Source: Muribaculaceae bacterium (GTDB lineage Bacteria; Bacteroidota; Bacteroidia; Bacteroidales; Muribaculaceae). Taken from it: a DNA stretch of 48,964 nucleotides. Both the position numbers and the translations under genes were made by a program. Location of the stretch: contig JAFLUA010000013.1 of the NCBI GenBank assembly GCA_022508985.1, positions 1 to 48,964 on the forward strand, given 5' to 3'. A model generated the notes under the pieces. It did no database searches and was not told where the DNA came from. It saw only the letters and a list, made by a program, of their open reading frames with translations. Positions 18,406 through 26,337 of this stretch are shown piece after piece. Position 1 is the first letter of the stretch. Each line of letters starts with the position of its first letter.

Positions 18406-19244
18406 GACTCCTTTGGCTATCGCTATTCACACTCCTTTGCTACCTCGGTGCTACGGCCGCTCAGCAGGACGTGCCATTCGATGAAGAAGACCCTTATTTC
18501 CTTCTTTGTGGACAAGCCGACAGCGCGATAGCCGACGGCAACTATAGCGAAGCCGCGGCACGACTCATTGATGCCATCTCAATACGCCCTAATGCACCGG
18601 AGAGCATTTTGTTGATGTCAAATCTCGGTATGATATACAGCTACATGGGCCGCGATTCGCTCGCTCTCGAAACGCTCAACGAGGCAAACCGACGTGCGCC
18701 TGCCATGCGTACCATCGTTTTCAACAGAGCAAAAGTATTATTGAAATTAGGGCGCGACACCGATGCCCTTCACGATTTCGCCACCGTCATTGCCGCCGAT
18801 TCACTCAATTTAGATGCTCGTTTTTATCACGGTACGATATCTCTATATCAAGGTCGATTGCAGGACGCTGAAGCAGACTTCAATATCCTGAAAACCAACG
18901 ACCCGGAGAGCACGACAACGGCTCAAGCGCTCTCTGCCCTGTATTCGCTTACCGGGCGCGACCGCGACGCAATTCTTTATTTCAAACGCCTCATTTCAAT
19001 CGAACCGGCGGCAGAATACTACGCCAGCCTTGCCGGATGCCAACTGGCGCTTCAGCTCCTCAGCGATGCCGCATCTACTATTAACGAAGGCCTCGATAAG
19101 TTTCCCAACGACCCCGAACTTTATTATTACCGCGCCATGCTTAATCGCGATAGATACCGCCTCGACGAAGCTCACGCCGACGCGGCCCGAGCGGTAAAAC
19201 TCGGCTTATCGCCTTCAAAGGCTAAAGACCTGTTTAACAATTGA
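18402..19244 (+). CDS. Secreted tetratricopeptide-repeat protein
   Basis: 280 residues starting with a signal peptide (MRLLWLSLFTLLCYLGATAA, cleavage near residue 20) and followed by about six TPR-like helix pairs, for example SNLGMIYSYMGRDSLALETLNEA and YYYRAMLNRDRYRLDEAHADA in their respective repeats. TPR proteins act as binding scaffolds in the periplasm. It overlaps lgt by 4 bp, so it is expressed with it. No enzyme domain is seen. Confidence 0.85.
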   Translation: MRLLWLSLFTLLCYLGATAAQQDVPFDEEDPYFLLCGQADSAIADGNYSEAAARLIDAISIRPNAPESILLMSNLGMIYSYMGRDSLALETLNEANRRAPAMRTIVFNRAKVLLKLGRDTDALHDFATVIAADSLNLDARFYHGTISLYQGRLQDAEADFNILKTNDPESTTTAQALSALYSLTGRDRDAILYFKRLISIEPAAEYYASLAGCQLALQLLSDAASTINEGLDKFPNDPELYYYRAMLNRDRYRLDEAHADAARAVKLGLSPSKAKDLFNN

Positions 19245-19283
19245 CAAACTTTCAATATCCAAAATATAATCATATCAATTAGA

Positions 19284-19931
19284 ATGTTTCCTGCAGCTGC
19301 TCTTTTCGACCTTGATGGTGTGCTTATCGACACAGAACCCGAATACACTCGTATTTGGGACAATATCGTCCTTGTCCACCCTACAGGCATCGACAATTTT
19401 GCCCTCAAGATTAAGGGCACGACTCTCCCCAAAATACTGGAAACATATTTCCCCGACACTGATATACAACACGACGTCGTGAGAATGATTAAAGAAGGTG
19501 AAGCCGCCATGGCATACCCCATCTTCGACGGTACTGAAGCGTTTTTGCAAGACCTTAAAGATAGAGGTATTCCTTCGGCTATCGTCACCAGCAGCGGGCC
19601 TGTAAAAATGGGCCGTCTGTTCAAGGCCCTGCCCGGATTTCGCGATTACTTCGACGTTGTTATCACCGATGCCGATATATCGCATTCAAAACCGCATCCC
19701 GAGTGTTATCTCACCGCTGCCCAACGGCTCGGCGTCGACCCCAAAGATTGTGTTGTTTTTGAAGACTCTTTTGCCGGTTTGCAATCCGGAAGCAATGCCG
19801 GGGCTACTGTCGTTGCGCTCGCCACGACAAACCCGGCCGAATCGCTACGCGACAAAGCCGACTTGGTTATCAACAATTTATCAGGACTTACCGTTGATAG
19901 TCTTATTTGTCAACTTAAGAACACTATATAA
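19284..19931 (+). CDS. HAD-superfamily hydrolase, beta-phosphoglucomutase-like
   Basis: A 215-residue HAD subfamily IA protein. Motif I is DLDG (residues 9-12, nucleophile and acid/base aspartates) followed by a helical cap. Motif II is TSSG, motif III the lysine of SKPHPECY, and motif IV FEDSFAGLQSG. The GVLIDTEPEY stretch is typical of the phosphoglycolate phosphatase/beta-phosphoglucomutase group. The exact sugar phosphate substrate cannot be told. It sits 40 bp after the TPR gene and 1 bp before mazG. Confidence 0.9.
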   Translation: MFPAAALFDLDGVLIDTEPEYTRIWDNIVLVHPTGIDNFALKIKGTTLPKILETYFPDTDIQHDVVRMIKEGEAAMAYPIFDGTEAFLQDLKDRGIPSAIVTSSGPVKMGRLFKALPGFRDYFDVVITDADISHSKPHPECYLTAAQRLGVDPKDCVVFEDSFAGLQSGSNAGATVVALATTNPAESLRDKADLVINNLSGLTVDSLICQLKNTI

Positions 19932-19932
19932 T

Positions 19933-20721
19933 ATGCAACATACTCGACAAGAACAGCTGCAAGCATTAGAGCGAATAATGGATACACTCGACATTTTGCG
20001 CGTTAAATGCCCCTGGGACGCCAAACAGACAAATGAAAGTCTACGCCCCAACACTATTGAAGAAGTGTACGAACTCGCTCAAGCTCTGCTCAACGACGAT
20101 GCCGCAGATATAAAAAAGGAGCTCGGCGACGTGCTGCTCCACGTTCTTTTCTATGCCAAAATAGGAGATGAAAAAGGGCAATTCGATATTGCCGACGTTG
20201 CCGATGCGCTAAACAACAAACTAATTTTCAGGCATCCGCACGTCTTTGGCGATGTTCACGTCGAAAACGCTGAAGAAGTTACCCAAAACTGGGAGCAACT
20301 AAAACTTAAGGAAAAAGAAGGCAACAGGTCGGTACTGGCAGGCGTTCCCGAAGCGCTACCGGCTCTCGTAAAAGCCTTTCGCATACAAGAAAAAGCAGCA
20401 AATGTGGGATTTGATTGGGAGACACCACAGCAAGTGTGGGACAAAGTAAAAGAAGAAACGGCCGAAGTAGCACAAGCCATAGCTTCAGGCAATGAGCGCG
20501 ATATCGAAGCTGAATTCGGCGATCTCTTTTTCAGCATCATAAATGCAGCAAGGCTCTATGGCATAAATCCTGAAAACGCTCTCGAACGCACTAACCGCAA
20601 ATTCATATCTCGATTTAACTGCGTAGAAAAGGCGGCTAAAGAACAAGGCTACAAGCTCTCGGAAATGTCCTTAAATCAGATGGATGAGTTGTGGAATAAA
20701 GCAAAAGAATTGGGGCTTTAA
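19933..20721 (+). CDS. mazG: Nucleoside triphosphate pyrophosphohydrolase
   Basis: MazG hydrolyses NTPs to NMP and pyrophosphate, cleaning the nucleotide pool and lowering ppGpp under stress. The 262-residue protein has two MazG domains: the first with CPWDAKQTNESLRPNTIEE and EEVYELAQAL metal-binding carboxylates, the second with KEETAEVAQAI and EFGDLFFSIINAAR. The ATG at 19933 (MQHTRQEQLQALERIMDTLD) is 1 bp after the HAD stop; a longer frame reaching upstream would lie inside the HAD gene and is not credible. topB follows after 15 bp. Confidence 0.95.
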   Translation: MQHTRQEQLQALERIMDTLDILRVKCPWDAKQTNESLRPNTIEEVYELAQALLNDDAADIKKELGDVLLHVLFYAKIGDEKGQFDIADVADALNNKLIFRHPHVFGDVHVENAEEVTQNWEQLKLKEKEGNRSVLAGVPEALPALVKAFRIQEKAANVGFDWETPQQVWDKVKEETAEVAQAIASGNERDIEAEFGDLFFSIINAARLYGINPENALERTNRKFISRFNCVEKAAKEQGYKLSEMSLNQMDELWNKAKELGL

Positions 20722-20736
20722 TTATCACATACACAG

Positions 20737-22776
20737 ATGAAACTGTGCATAACTGAGAAACCAAGCGTAGCAAAAGACATTGCCGCAATACTCGGCGCCG
20801 GAAGCCGGCACGACGGGTACTACGAAGGTAATGGCTACCGCGTGACATGGACCTACGGCCACTTATGCTGCCTCCTTGAGCCGCACGACTACCAAGCATC
20901 GTGGAAATACTGGTCACTGGGGTCTCTGCCTATGCTCCCGCAAAAATACGATATCAAGTTAATCGACAACGACGGATATAAGCATCAATTCGGTGTTATT
21001 GAGCGACTTATAAAAGAAGCCGACGAAATTATAAATTGCGGCGATGCCGGCCAAGAAGGTGAACTCATTCAGCGATGGGTGATGAAAAAGGCTCAGACAA
21101 ATTGTCCGGTCAAACGCCTTTGGATTTCGTCGCTGACAGATGAATCGATACGCGATGGCTTCAACTCCCTTAAGCCGCAAGCCGAGTTCGACCGCCTCTT
21201 TCATGCCGGCCTCTCGAGAGCTATTGGCGACTGGATTTTGGGTATGAACGCCACCCGCCTCTACACTCTGAAATATTCGTCGCAGGGCAACGTGCTGTCA
21301 ATCGGACGAGTACAGACGCCAACCCTGGCGCTCATCGTAAAACGGCAACAAGAAATTGCCGAATTTACTCCTAAAGACAGCTGGGAACTTCACACAACAT
21401 ACCGACAGTCAAATTTCACTTATACCGGCGACCGCTTCGACACCGAAGCCGAAGGAATGAAGGCCGTTGAGAGTATTTCAGATAAGCCGTTTACTATTAC
21501 GTCGGTGACAAAGAAAAAAGGGCGCGAAGCTCCGCCACGACTGTTCGACCTGACATCTCTTCAAGTTGAGTGCAACAAAAAATTTGCATGGACAGCCGAC
21601 CAGACTTTGCGCCTCATACAGAGTCTCTACGAGAAAAAAGTAACCACATATCCCAGGGTCGACACAACATATCTGTCCGACGACATATACCCTAAGATTG
21701 CGCCTACACTTCGCATGATGACGCCATACGCTTCTCTTACAGAGCCCATTCTGGCGAAGCCTATTGCGAAATCTAAAAAGATTTTCGATAACAGCAAAGT
21801 CACCGACCACCACGCTATCATACCCACCGGTCAGTCTCCGCTATCGCTTCAAGGCGACGAAAAAAGGCTCTATCACCTCATTGCCATGCGTTTTATCGCT
21901 GCTTTTTATCCCGACAGCACCTTCGAAGCGACCACAATCCTCGGCATGGCCGGCGACTATGAGTTCAGAGCAAGCGGCAGAGTAATCATCGACCAAGGCT
22001 GGCGCGTGCTCTTTGCCGACAAATCGAAAGAAGAAGAGAACAACGATAGCGATAACGACGATAACAACATACTACCGCCCTTCACTGAAGGTGAATCGGG
22101 AGAGCACACTCCTTCTTTAGCTAAAAAAACATCGCAACCGCCTAAATACTACTCCGAAGGCACACTTTTGCGCGCTATGGAAACAGCAGGGCGCACCGTG
22201 GACAGCGAAGAACTCCGCGAAGCTATGAAAGACAACGGCATAGGTCGCCCGTCTACTCGCGCTTCGATAATTGAAACACTATTCAAGCGAAAATACATCT
22301 ACCGCGACAAAAAAAACATATTGGCAACCCAAGCCGGCATCGATCTTATAGGCTCCATAAACGAAGAGCTCCTAAAATCGGCTAAACTCACAGGAATATG
22401 GGAAAATAAGCTACGACAAATCGAGCGTGGCGACTATTCGGCGGCTCTGTTTATCAGAGAGATAAGCGACATGATGCGGGTGATAGTGCATAACGTGCTG
22501 TCCGACAACACCAACCGCCGAATCGTCACCGATGTTGAGCCTCAAAAAAAAGCGGCTAAAGCCAACGCCCAACAAAAGCCTCGTGCCCGCCGCATAACAA
22601 AATTAGACCAAGTAAAATGCCCTGTTTGCGGAAAGGGGCACCTTCTGAAAGGGCGAACAGCTTTTGGCTGTAGCCGATATGCCGAAGGGTGCACCTATCG
22701 TCTGCCATTCGATATATGCCCGGCCGACTCCACGCCGGCGCAAATAAATAAACACATCTTAAAATCAGCAAGATGA
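20737..22776 (+). CDS. topB: DNA topoisomerase III
   Basis: A type IA topoisomerase that passes single strands through a transient break, used in resolving recombination and replication intermediates. In 679 residues, the TOPRIM domain has TEKPS with its glutamate (E7) and CGDAGQEGEL (D103, E107). The catalytic tyrosine is Y305 in TTYPRVDT. The C-terminus has a zinc-ribbon, CPVCGKGHLLKGRTAFGCS. Chromosomal setting among mazG and membrane genes, without integrase or relaxase nearby, suggests the host gene rather than a conjugative-element copy, though Bacteroidales often carry several TopB copies. It overlaps the next small gene by 4 bp. Confidence 0.94.
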   Translation: MKLCITEKPSVAKDIAAILGAGSRHDGYYEGNGYRVTWTYGHLCCLLEPHDYQASWKYWSLGSLPMLPQKYDIKLIDNDGYKHQFGVIERLIKEADEIINCGDAGQEGELIQRWVMKKAQTNCPVKRLWISSLTDESIRDGFNSLKPQAEFDRLFHAGLSRAIGDWILGMNATRLYTLKYSSQGNVLSIGRVQTPTLALIVKRQQEIAEFTPKDSWELHTTYRQSNFTYTGDRFDTEAEGMKAVESISDKPFTITSVTKKKGREAPPRLFDLTSLQVECNKKFAWTADQTLRLIQSLYEKKVTTYPRVDTTYLSDDIYPKIAPTLRMMTPYASLTEPILAKPIAKSKKIFDNSKVTDHHAIIPTGQSPLSLQGDEKRLYHLIAMRFIAAFYPDSTFEATTILGMAGDYEFRASGRVIIDQGWRVLFADKSKEEENNDSDNDDNNILPPFTEGESGEHTPSLAKKTSQPPKYYSEGTLLRAMETAGRTVDSEELREAMKDNGIGRPSTRASIIETLFKRKYIYRDKKNILATQAGIDLIGSINEELLKSAKLTGIWENKLRQIERGDYSAALFIREISDMMRVIVHNVLSDNTNRRIVTDVEPQKKAAKANAQQKPRARRITKLDQVKCPVCGKGHLLKGRTAFGCSRYAEGCTYRLPFDICPADSTPAQINKHILKSAR

Positions 22777-22946
22777 GCATCGTTTTACAGTGGTCGATTG
22801 TTGCCATTATAATCCTTGCCGCACTGTTTTTTGCCATACGGTCTTTTACTAAAAGTAGCAACGATCCTTGCTGCAATTGTCCGTCGGCCAAAAGCTGTAA
22901 TAAAAAAGTAGAAAAAGAGCTTTGTAATGACGGCAGAAAAAGTTAA
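22773..22946 (+). CDS. Small Cys-rich single-pass membrane protein, FeoB-associated-like
   Basis: A 57-residue protein that starts at an ATGA overlap with the topB stop. A single membrane helix (residues 5-21) is followed by a short cytosolic Cys-cluster, CCNCPSAKSC (C33, C34, C36, C42), and a later C51. This layout matches the FeoB-associated Cys-rich membrane protein family, but no feoB is in the window, so the assignment is by resemblance. Its TAA stop is the first three bases of the next promoter's -7 box. Confidence 0.65.
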   Translation: MSIVLQWSIVAIIILAALFFAIRSFTKSSNDPCCNCPSAKSCNKKVEKELCNDGRKS

Positions 22947-22952
22947 CTTTGC
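22944..22952 (+). promoter_or_regulatory. -7 box (TAACTTTGC) for the TM2 protein
   Basis: A perfect -7 box whose TAA is also the stop codon of the upstream 57-residue gene. It lies 25 bp before the ATG at 22978 and rules out the in-frame ATG at 22927 as the start of the TM2 gene. Confidence 0.65.
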
Positions 22953-22977
22953 CTCAAACAATAAAATCAACGAAAAG

Positions 22978-23367
22978 ATGAAACAGTGTCCTAAATGCCA
23001 ATATTATGTTGACAACAACAGCAATTTCTGCCCGCAATGCGGCTATTCTTTTGTAGAGTCGTCGACAGAACCAACACCTCCACCCATCAATACCTACAAC
23101 ACCGACAACGCATTCGACGTGTGCGGGCCTGAAGGCAAAAGTCGTGGTGTGGCAGCTCTGCTCGCCATTCTTCTCGGCTCTTTTGGTGTTCATTACTTTT
23201 ATCTAAATAAAGTGGGAGCAGGCATATTGACTCTGATATTGAGTGCGATAACGTGCGGCGTTTTTGGCATAATAATTCTCATACAAGGCATCATGATGCT
23301 ATGCATGACCAATGAGCAGTTTAGAGCCAAACACGTCACCACAAACAGCTCATTTCCACTATTTTAA
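22978..23367 (+). CDS. Zinc-ribbon TM2-domain membrane protein
   Basis: 129 residues. An N-terminal zinc ribbon (CPKCQYYVDNNSNFCPQCG, residues 4-22) is followed by a Pro/Thr-rich linker and a TM2 domain (about 60-120) with two membrane helices and the LLGSFGVHYFYLNKVGAGIL pattern. The TM2 family function is not known in bacteria. The start was chosen at 22978 because a strong promoter box lies between it and the longer frame's start. Confidence 0.85.
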   Translation: MKQCPKCQYYVDNNSNFCPQCGYSFVESSTEPTPPPINTYNTDNAFDVCGPEGKSRGVAALLAILLGSFGVHYFYLNKVGAGILTLILSAITCGVFGIIILIQGIMMLCMTNEQFRAKHVTTNSSFPLF

Positions 23368-23401
23368 CATCGGCACACGATTATTACCGATAAAATTCAC
23401 A

Positions 23402-23448
23402 CGAGGGCGTAGCGTAACGAAGAGTTTATGCCACGCCCTCGAAATTTT
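23402..23448 (+). terminator. Hairpin terminator after the TM2 gene
   Basis: A 9-bp perfect stem cgagggcgt/acgccctcg (23402-23410 with 23433-23441) followed by aaatttta. The U-run is weak, so efficiency is uncertain. Confidence 0.55.
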
Positions 23449-23554
23449 ATATATAATTCGTCGAAGACGGCACACGGTTAGTTAAAAGGTATAACATAAA
23501 TCACAAAAAACGTCAATAATAGCGCTAATACACCGATAATCAAAAAAAAATCAC

Positions 23555-23563
23555 TAACTTTGC
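23555..23563 (+). promoter_or_regulatory. -7 box (TAACTTTGC) for the GT5-like gene
   Basis: A perfect -7 box 47 bp before the ATG at 23610. The 242-bp gap before it holds only the terminator and A+T-rich sequence. Confidence 0.65.
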
Positions 23564-23609
23564 AAGGACAAATGTAAACTCCCGATTCAGACACTACAAC
23601 TATCTGAGA

Positions 23610-24422
23610 ATGGACATAAAGAAAGTACTTTATATCTCACAGGAGATTGACCCGTATCTTAACGCCACACCAATGGGCCTCTTTAGTCGTACCCTATCGC
23701 AAGGGATACAAGGCAAAGGTGCCGAGGTTCGCTCTTTCATGCCTAAATACGGCGCTGTTAACGAGCGCCGAAACCAGTTGCATGAAGTTATAAGACTTTC
23801 GGGGATGAATATTGTAATCGATGATTCCGATCACCCGCTCATAATCAAAGTGGCCACATTGCAGCCTACACGACTGCAGGTTTATTTTATCGACAACGAC
23901 GATTATTTCTATCGTCACCTCACAAGCACTCTCGAGACTGTAGAGCGCCGTGAAGAAAATGACGAACGCACAATATTTTTCTCACGCGGCACCGGCGAAA
24001 CGGTAAAGAAACTGCGCTGGGAAGCCGATTTGGTTCACTGCACCGGTTGGATTACAGCTCTTATGCCTTTGTATATTCGACAGATATACAACGAAGACCC
24101 TTCTTTTAGAAGCTGCAAGATAGTATTCTCGCTTTTCAACGATGCCTTCGACGGGCAACTCGCCGACGCAATGGTTGATAAGCTGAAAATGGAAGGATTC
24201 ACCGACGAGCACCTCAAATCGCTTATAACGCCCGACGGCAAAGTCGATTACATTAAACTCAACAAACTCGCAATCGACCACGCCGATGCTATTGCCGAGA
24301 GCTCGGCCGACGTCCCCGCTGAACTCATAGAGTATGCCATCGCATCGGGCAAGCCCTTCATGCGCTATCCGGGAGACGGCGATCAGACCGACGCTTACCA
24401 TCAATTTTATCTATCCCTCTGA
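23610..24422 (+). CDS. Glycogen/starch-synthase N-terminal domain protein (GT5-like, lacks C-terminal domain)
   Basis: 270 residues resembling only the N-terminal Rossmann half of GT5 glycogen/starch synthases: KKVLYISQEIDPYL at the start, a MPKYG loop, and WEADLVHCTGWITALMPLYI where the family has the H-x-HDW region. In full-length enzymes a second domain with the ADP-glucose-binding site follows; here it is missing and a DUF4270 gene starts 35 bp later. The lysine of the KxGGL motif is also not seen (ATPMGLFS instead). It is probably not a working synthase. The same short form next to a DUF4270 lipoprotein is, to my knowledge, common in Bacteroidales. Confidence 0.75.
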   Translation: MDIKKVLYISQEIDPYLNATPMGLFSRTLSQGIQGKGAEVRSFMPKYGAVNERRNQLHEVIRLSGMNIVIDDSDHPLIIKVATLQPTRLQVYFIDNDDYFYRHLTSTLETVERREENDERTIFFSRGTGETVKKLRWEADLVHCTGWITALMPLYIRQIYNEDPSFRSCKIVFSLFNDAFDGQLADAMVDKLKMEGFTDEHLKSLITPDGKVDYIKLNKLAIDHADAIAESSADVPAELIEYAIASGKPFMRYPGDGDQTDAYHQFYLSL

Positions 24423-24456
24423 TAATTAAACTACAACGACGGAACATTCGCTCATC

Positions 24457-25851
24457 ATGAAATTTCGTTCAATATACATCCTTTTTGCCATAACAGCTGC
24501 CATGATTGGCTTTGTTGCTTGCGAAGAGTCAGCCTCTCACATTGGCAACAGCATCATCGGGCAAAATGCCGAAATCGTTATTGACTCTTCATTTACCGTT
24601 ACGGGACATACCGTTGCGCTCGATTCTATTATTCCTAAGACAACACAGCAGTTAATAGGCTCGGTAAACATTCCTGCCTATGGCAATATTACAAGCGACA
24701 TCGTTGCTCAATTTCTGCCCACGGTAGCACTCGACACCATCAACTATTCTGCCGACAACATCGACTCTTTGGTGCTTACGCTTCGCTACGTATCGGGCTC
24801 GTTTATTGGCGATTCACTTGTGCCGATGGGCCTTGAAGTATACCCTTTGACTAAGCAATTGCCGACAGATATATCGAGTAAGTTCAACCCTGAAGGATAT
24901 TACTCTCCCACGCCAATCGGCTCTCAGATATACAATGCATCGTTGGCAGGCTCTTCTGCTACTATGATAGCTTCAAACCGTGACATCAACGTTAAGCTAC
25001 CGGTGCAATTGGGCAAAGACCTTTTCAATGCTTTTGTCGAAAATCCCGACAACTACGCCAACGGACGTGTTTTTGCAGAAAACGTGTTCCCCGGCCTGTA
25101 TATTAAAAATAACTACGGCAGCGGACGTATTACCATATTAAGCATCTGCTCCATGGTTATGCACATGCACAAAGAATACATACCCGATGGCAAAGAAGAA
25201 CTTGACACCATAAGTGCAAGCCACCTTTATTATCTGGTAACTCCCGAGGTTATTAACAATAACAACATTAGCTATAAAATGTCGCAAACGCTCGCCGACC
25301 TCATCGAGCAGGGACACTCTTTGATGGTTGCTCCCACAGGTGCCGAAGTCGAGTTTGAATTCCCGGCAACAGACATTATTACAAGCTACCGAGAAGCAAC
25401 AAAAGACGGAATTTCGGTTATCAACAGCCTTTCATTCGAGCTCCCCGTCGACACTATTGCCAACGGCCTCGGTGTTAATCCTCCGCCATATGTCCTCATG
25501 GTATTGAAAAAAGATAAGGAGCAGTTTTTTGCCGAAAATAAGTTGGCCGATAACATCACATCGTTCTATGCCATCTATGATGCGACAAAACAAGTATACA
25601 GCTTCCCGCAGCTGAGAAGCTTTCTCACTCAGCTAATCGATAAAGATGAAATTACTGAAGAGGACTACACATTCTCGCTCGTTCCTGCACAAGTAAACTT
25701 TGAAAACCTTGCAAACTCGGGATATCTTTCATCGTCTACAGTACAAACCGAGTCGGAGATTCTGCCCTACTTAGTGTCGCCGGCGATGGCCGATGTTCGC
25801 TTCGATAAAGCGAAAATTATATTTACCTATAGCTTGCAGACAAGAAAATAA
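24457..25851 (+). CDS. DUF4270-family lipoprotein
   Basis: A 464-residue secreted lipoprotein: the signal peptide ends in GFVAC with lipobox Cys22. The mature part starts IGNSIIGQNAE and continues with strand-rich sequence typical of DUF4270 proteins of Bacteroidetes, whose role is unknown but which lie at the cell surface or periplasm. It follows the GT5-like gene by 34 bp and is probably co-transcribed with it. A tRNA promoter begins just 5 bp after its stop. Confidence 0.82.
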   Translation: MKFRSIYILFAITAAMIGFVACEESASHIGNSIIGQNAEIVIDSSFTVTGHTVALDSIIPKTTQQLIGSVNIPAYGNITSDIVAQFLPTVALDTINYSADNIDSLVLTLRYVSGSFIGDSLVPMGLEVYPLTKQLPTDISSKFNPEGYYSPTPIGSQIYNASLAGSSATMIASNRDINVKLPVQLGKDLFNAFVENPDNYANGRVFAENVFPGLYIKNNYGSGRITILSICSMVMHMHKEYIPDGKEELDTISASHLYYLVTPEVINNNNISYKMSQTLADLIEQGHSLMVAPTGAEVEFEFPATDIITSYREATKDGISVINSLSFELPVDTIANGLGVNPPPYVLMVLKKDKEQFFAENKLADNITSFYAIYDATKQVYSFPQLRSFLTQLIDKDEITEEDYTFSLVPAQVNFENLANSGYLSSSTVQTESEILPYLVSPAMADVRFDKAKIIFTYSLQTRK

Positions 25852-25856
25852 ATCGC

Positions 25857-25865
25857 TAACTTTGC
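25857..25865 (+). promoter_or_regulatory. -7 box (TAACTTTGC) for tRNA-Thr
   Basis: A perfect -7 box 19 bp before the tRNA 5' end; gives the tRNA its own promoter. Confidence 0.65.
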
Positions 25866-25884
25866 ACCGCAATAGCGAATAAAA

Positions 25885-25957
25885 GCCGCAATAGCTCAGT
25901 CGGTAGAGCATTTCATTCGTAACGAAAAGGTCGTGGGTTCGAGTCCCACTCGCGGCT
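25885..25957 (+). tRNA. tRNA-Thr (anticodon CGU, reads ACG)
   Basis: The 73 bases fold into a full cloverleaf: acceptor GCCGCAA/TCGCGGC (one A-C mismatch at 6-67), D arm GCTC/GAGC, anticodon loop TTCGTAA with CGT at 25918-25920, and T arm GTGGG-TTCGAGT-CCCAC. Discriminator base is T at 25957; CCA is not encoded. The anticodon stem has an A31-C39 mismatch. Its 3' end is the attachment site of the integrative element that follows; the core repeat restores the sequence, so the tRNA is intact. Confidence 0.95.
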
Positions 25958-25959
25958 CA
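25945..25959 (+). repeat. attL core
   Basis: cccactcgcggctca, covering the T-arm 3' strand and acceptor stem of the tRNA plus two bases beyond it. Identical to 33909-33923. Confidence 0.9.
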
Positions 25960-25965
25960 TAATAT

Positions 25966-26000
25966 ACTCGCTAACACACTGAATGTTAGCGAGTTTCTTA
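25966..26000 (+). terminator. Element-borne terminator downstream of tRNA-Thr
   Basis: A perfect 11-bp stem actcgctaaca/tgttagcgagt (25966-25976 with 25984-25994) with a 7-base loop, followed by ttctta. It lies just inside attL and would end the tRNA transcript now that the original terminator (33925-33958) is 8 kb away. Confidence 0.7.
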
Positions 26001-26015
26001 TTAAAAACAAGCGAC

Positions 26016-26039
26016 AATAAGCAACCAATAAGCAAACTT
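26016..26039 (+). repeat. Putative integrase arm site, left
   Basis: A 24-bp sequence beginning aataagcaaccaataagcaa that recurs exactly and in the same direction at 33774-33797. Each copy contains two aataagcaa units 10 bp apart, the usual look of arm-type sites for tyrosine integrases. A further related stretch (ttaaaaacaagcgacaataa) adjoins it, and its counterpart adjoins the right copy. Confidence 0.7.
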
Positions 26040-26277
26040 CAACACATACTTTCTTATTGAAGCCTTATACTTTGACTTTGTGATTAGATTAAATCTGCTG
26101 CCACACTTCACAACGAAGCAGAGCAAGATATAGTGAAAGTCCAAAAGGGGTACGGGGGTATATGGCCGTTTTCATACCAGGGCCGTGGTGCAACCCTAAA
26201 AAATTTTTTTTCATTTTTTTGCAGCTCTGCGACAATTTCACAAAGTTCTCAACCGCTTCGTTTGCCTTGTGCTATCG
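26040..26277. other. Non-coding left end of the element
   Basis: About 240 bp without a credible gene. It holds two nearby ggggta/gggggta units (about 26147-26161) and a long T-rich run at 26205-26220. It may contain recombination or accessory protein sites. Confidence 0.5.
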
Positions 26278-26317
26278 AAAAAAATGTAGTGCCGCCCAAA
26301 GCGAGAGCGACACTACA
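26278..26317 (-). terminator. Terminator of the leftward element operon
   Basis: Read on the minus strand: an 11-bp stem with one wobble pair (26307-26317 with 26285-26295) followed by seven T. It lies 21 bp beyond the stop of the last gene (26338). Confidence 0.75.
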
Positions 26318-26337
26318 AATAAGAGTGAAAAAGGCAA

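Noticed and set aside
19657-19932. Upstream extension of mazG
   Set aside because: It lies inside the HAD gene in another frame; the ATG at 19933 gives the standard MazG N-terminus.
22927-22977. Longer N-terminus for the TM2 protein
   Set aside because: The -7 promoter box and expected transcription start fall within it.
23610-24422. Glycogen synthase broken by a frameshift
   Set aside because: The DNA after the stop encodes a complete DUF4270 lipoprotein with its own signal peptide, and no remnant of the missing GT5 domain is seen in any frame.
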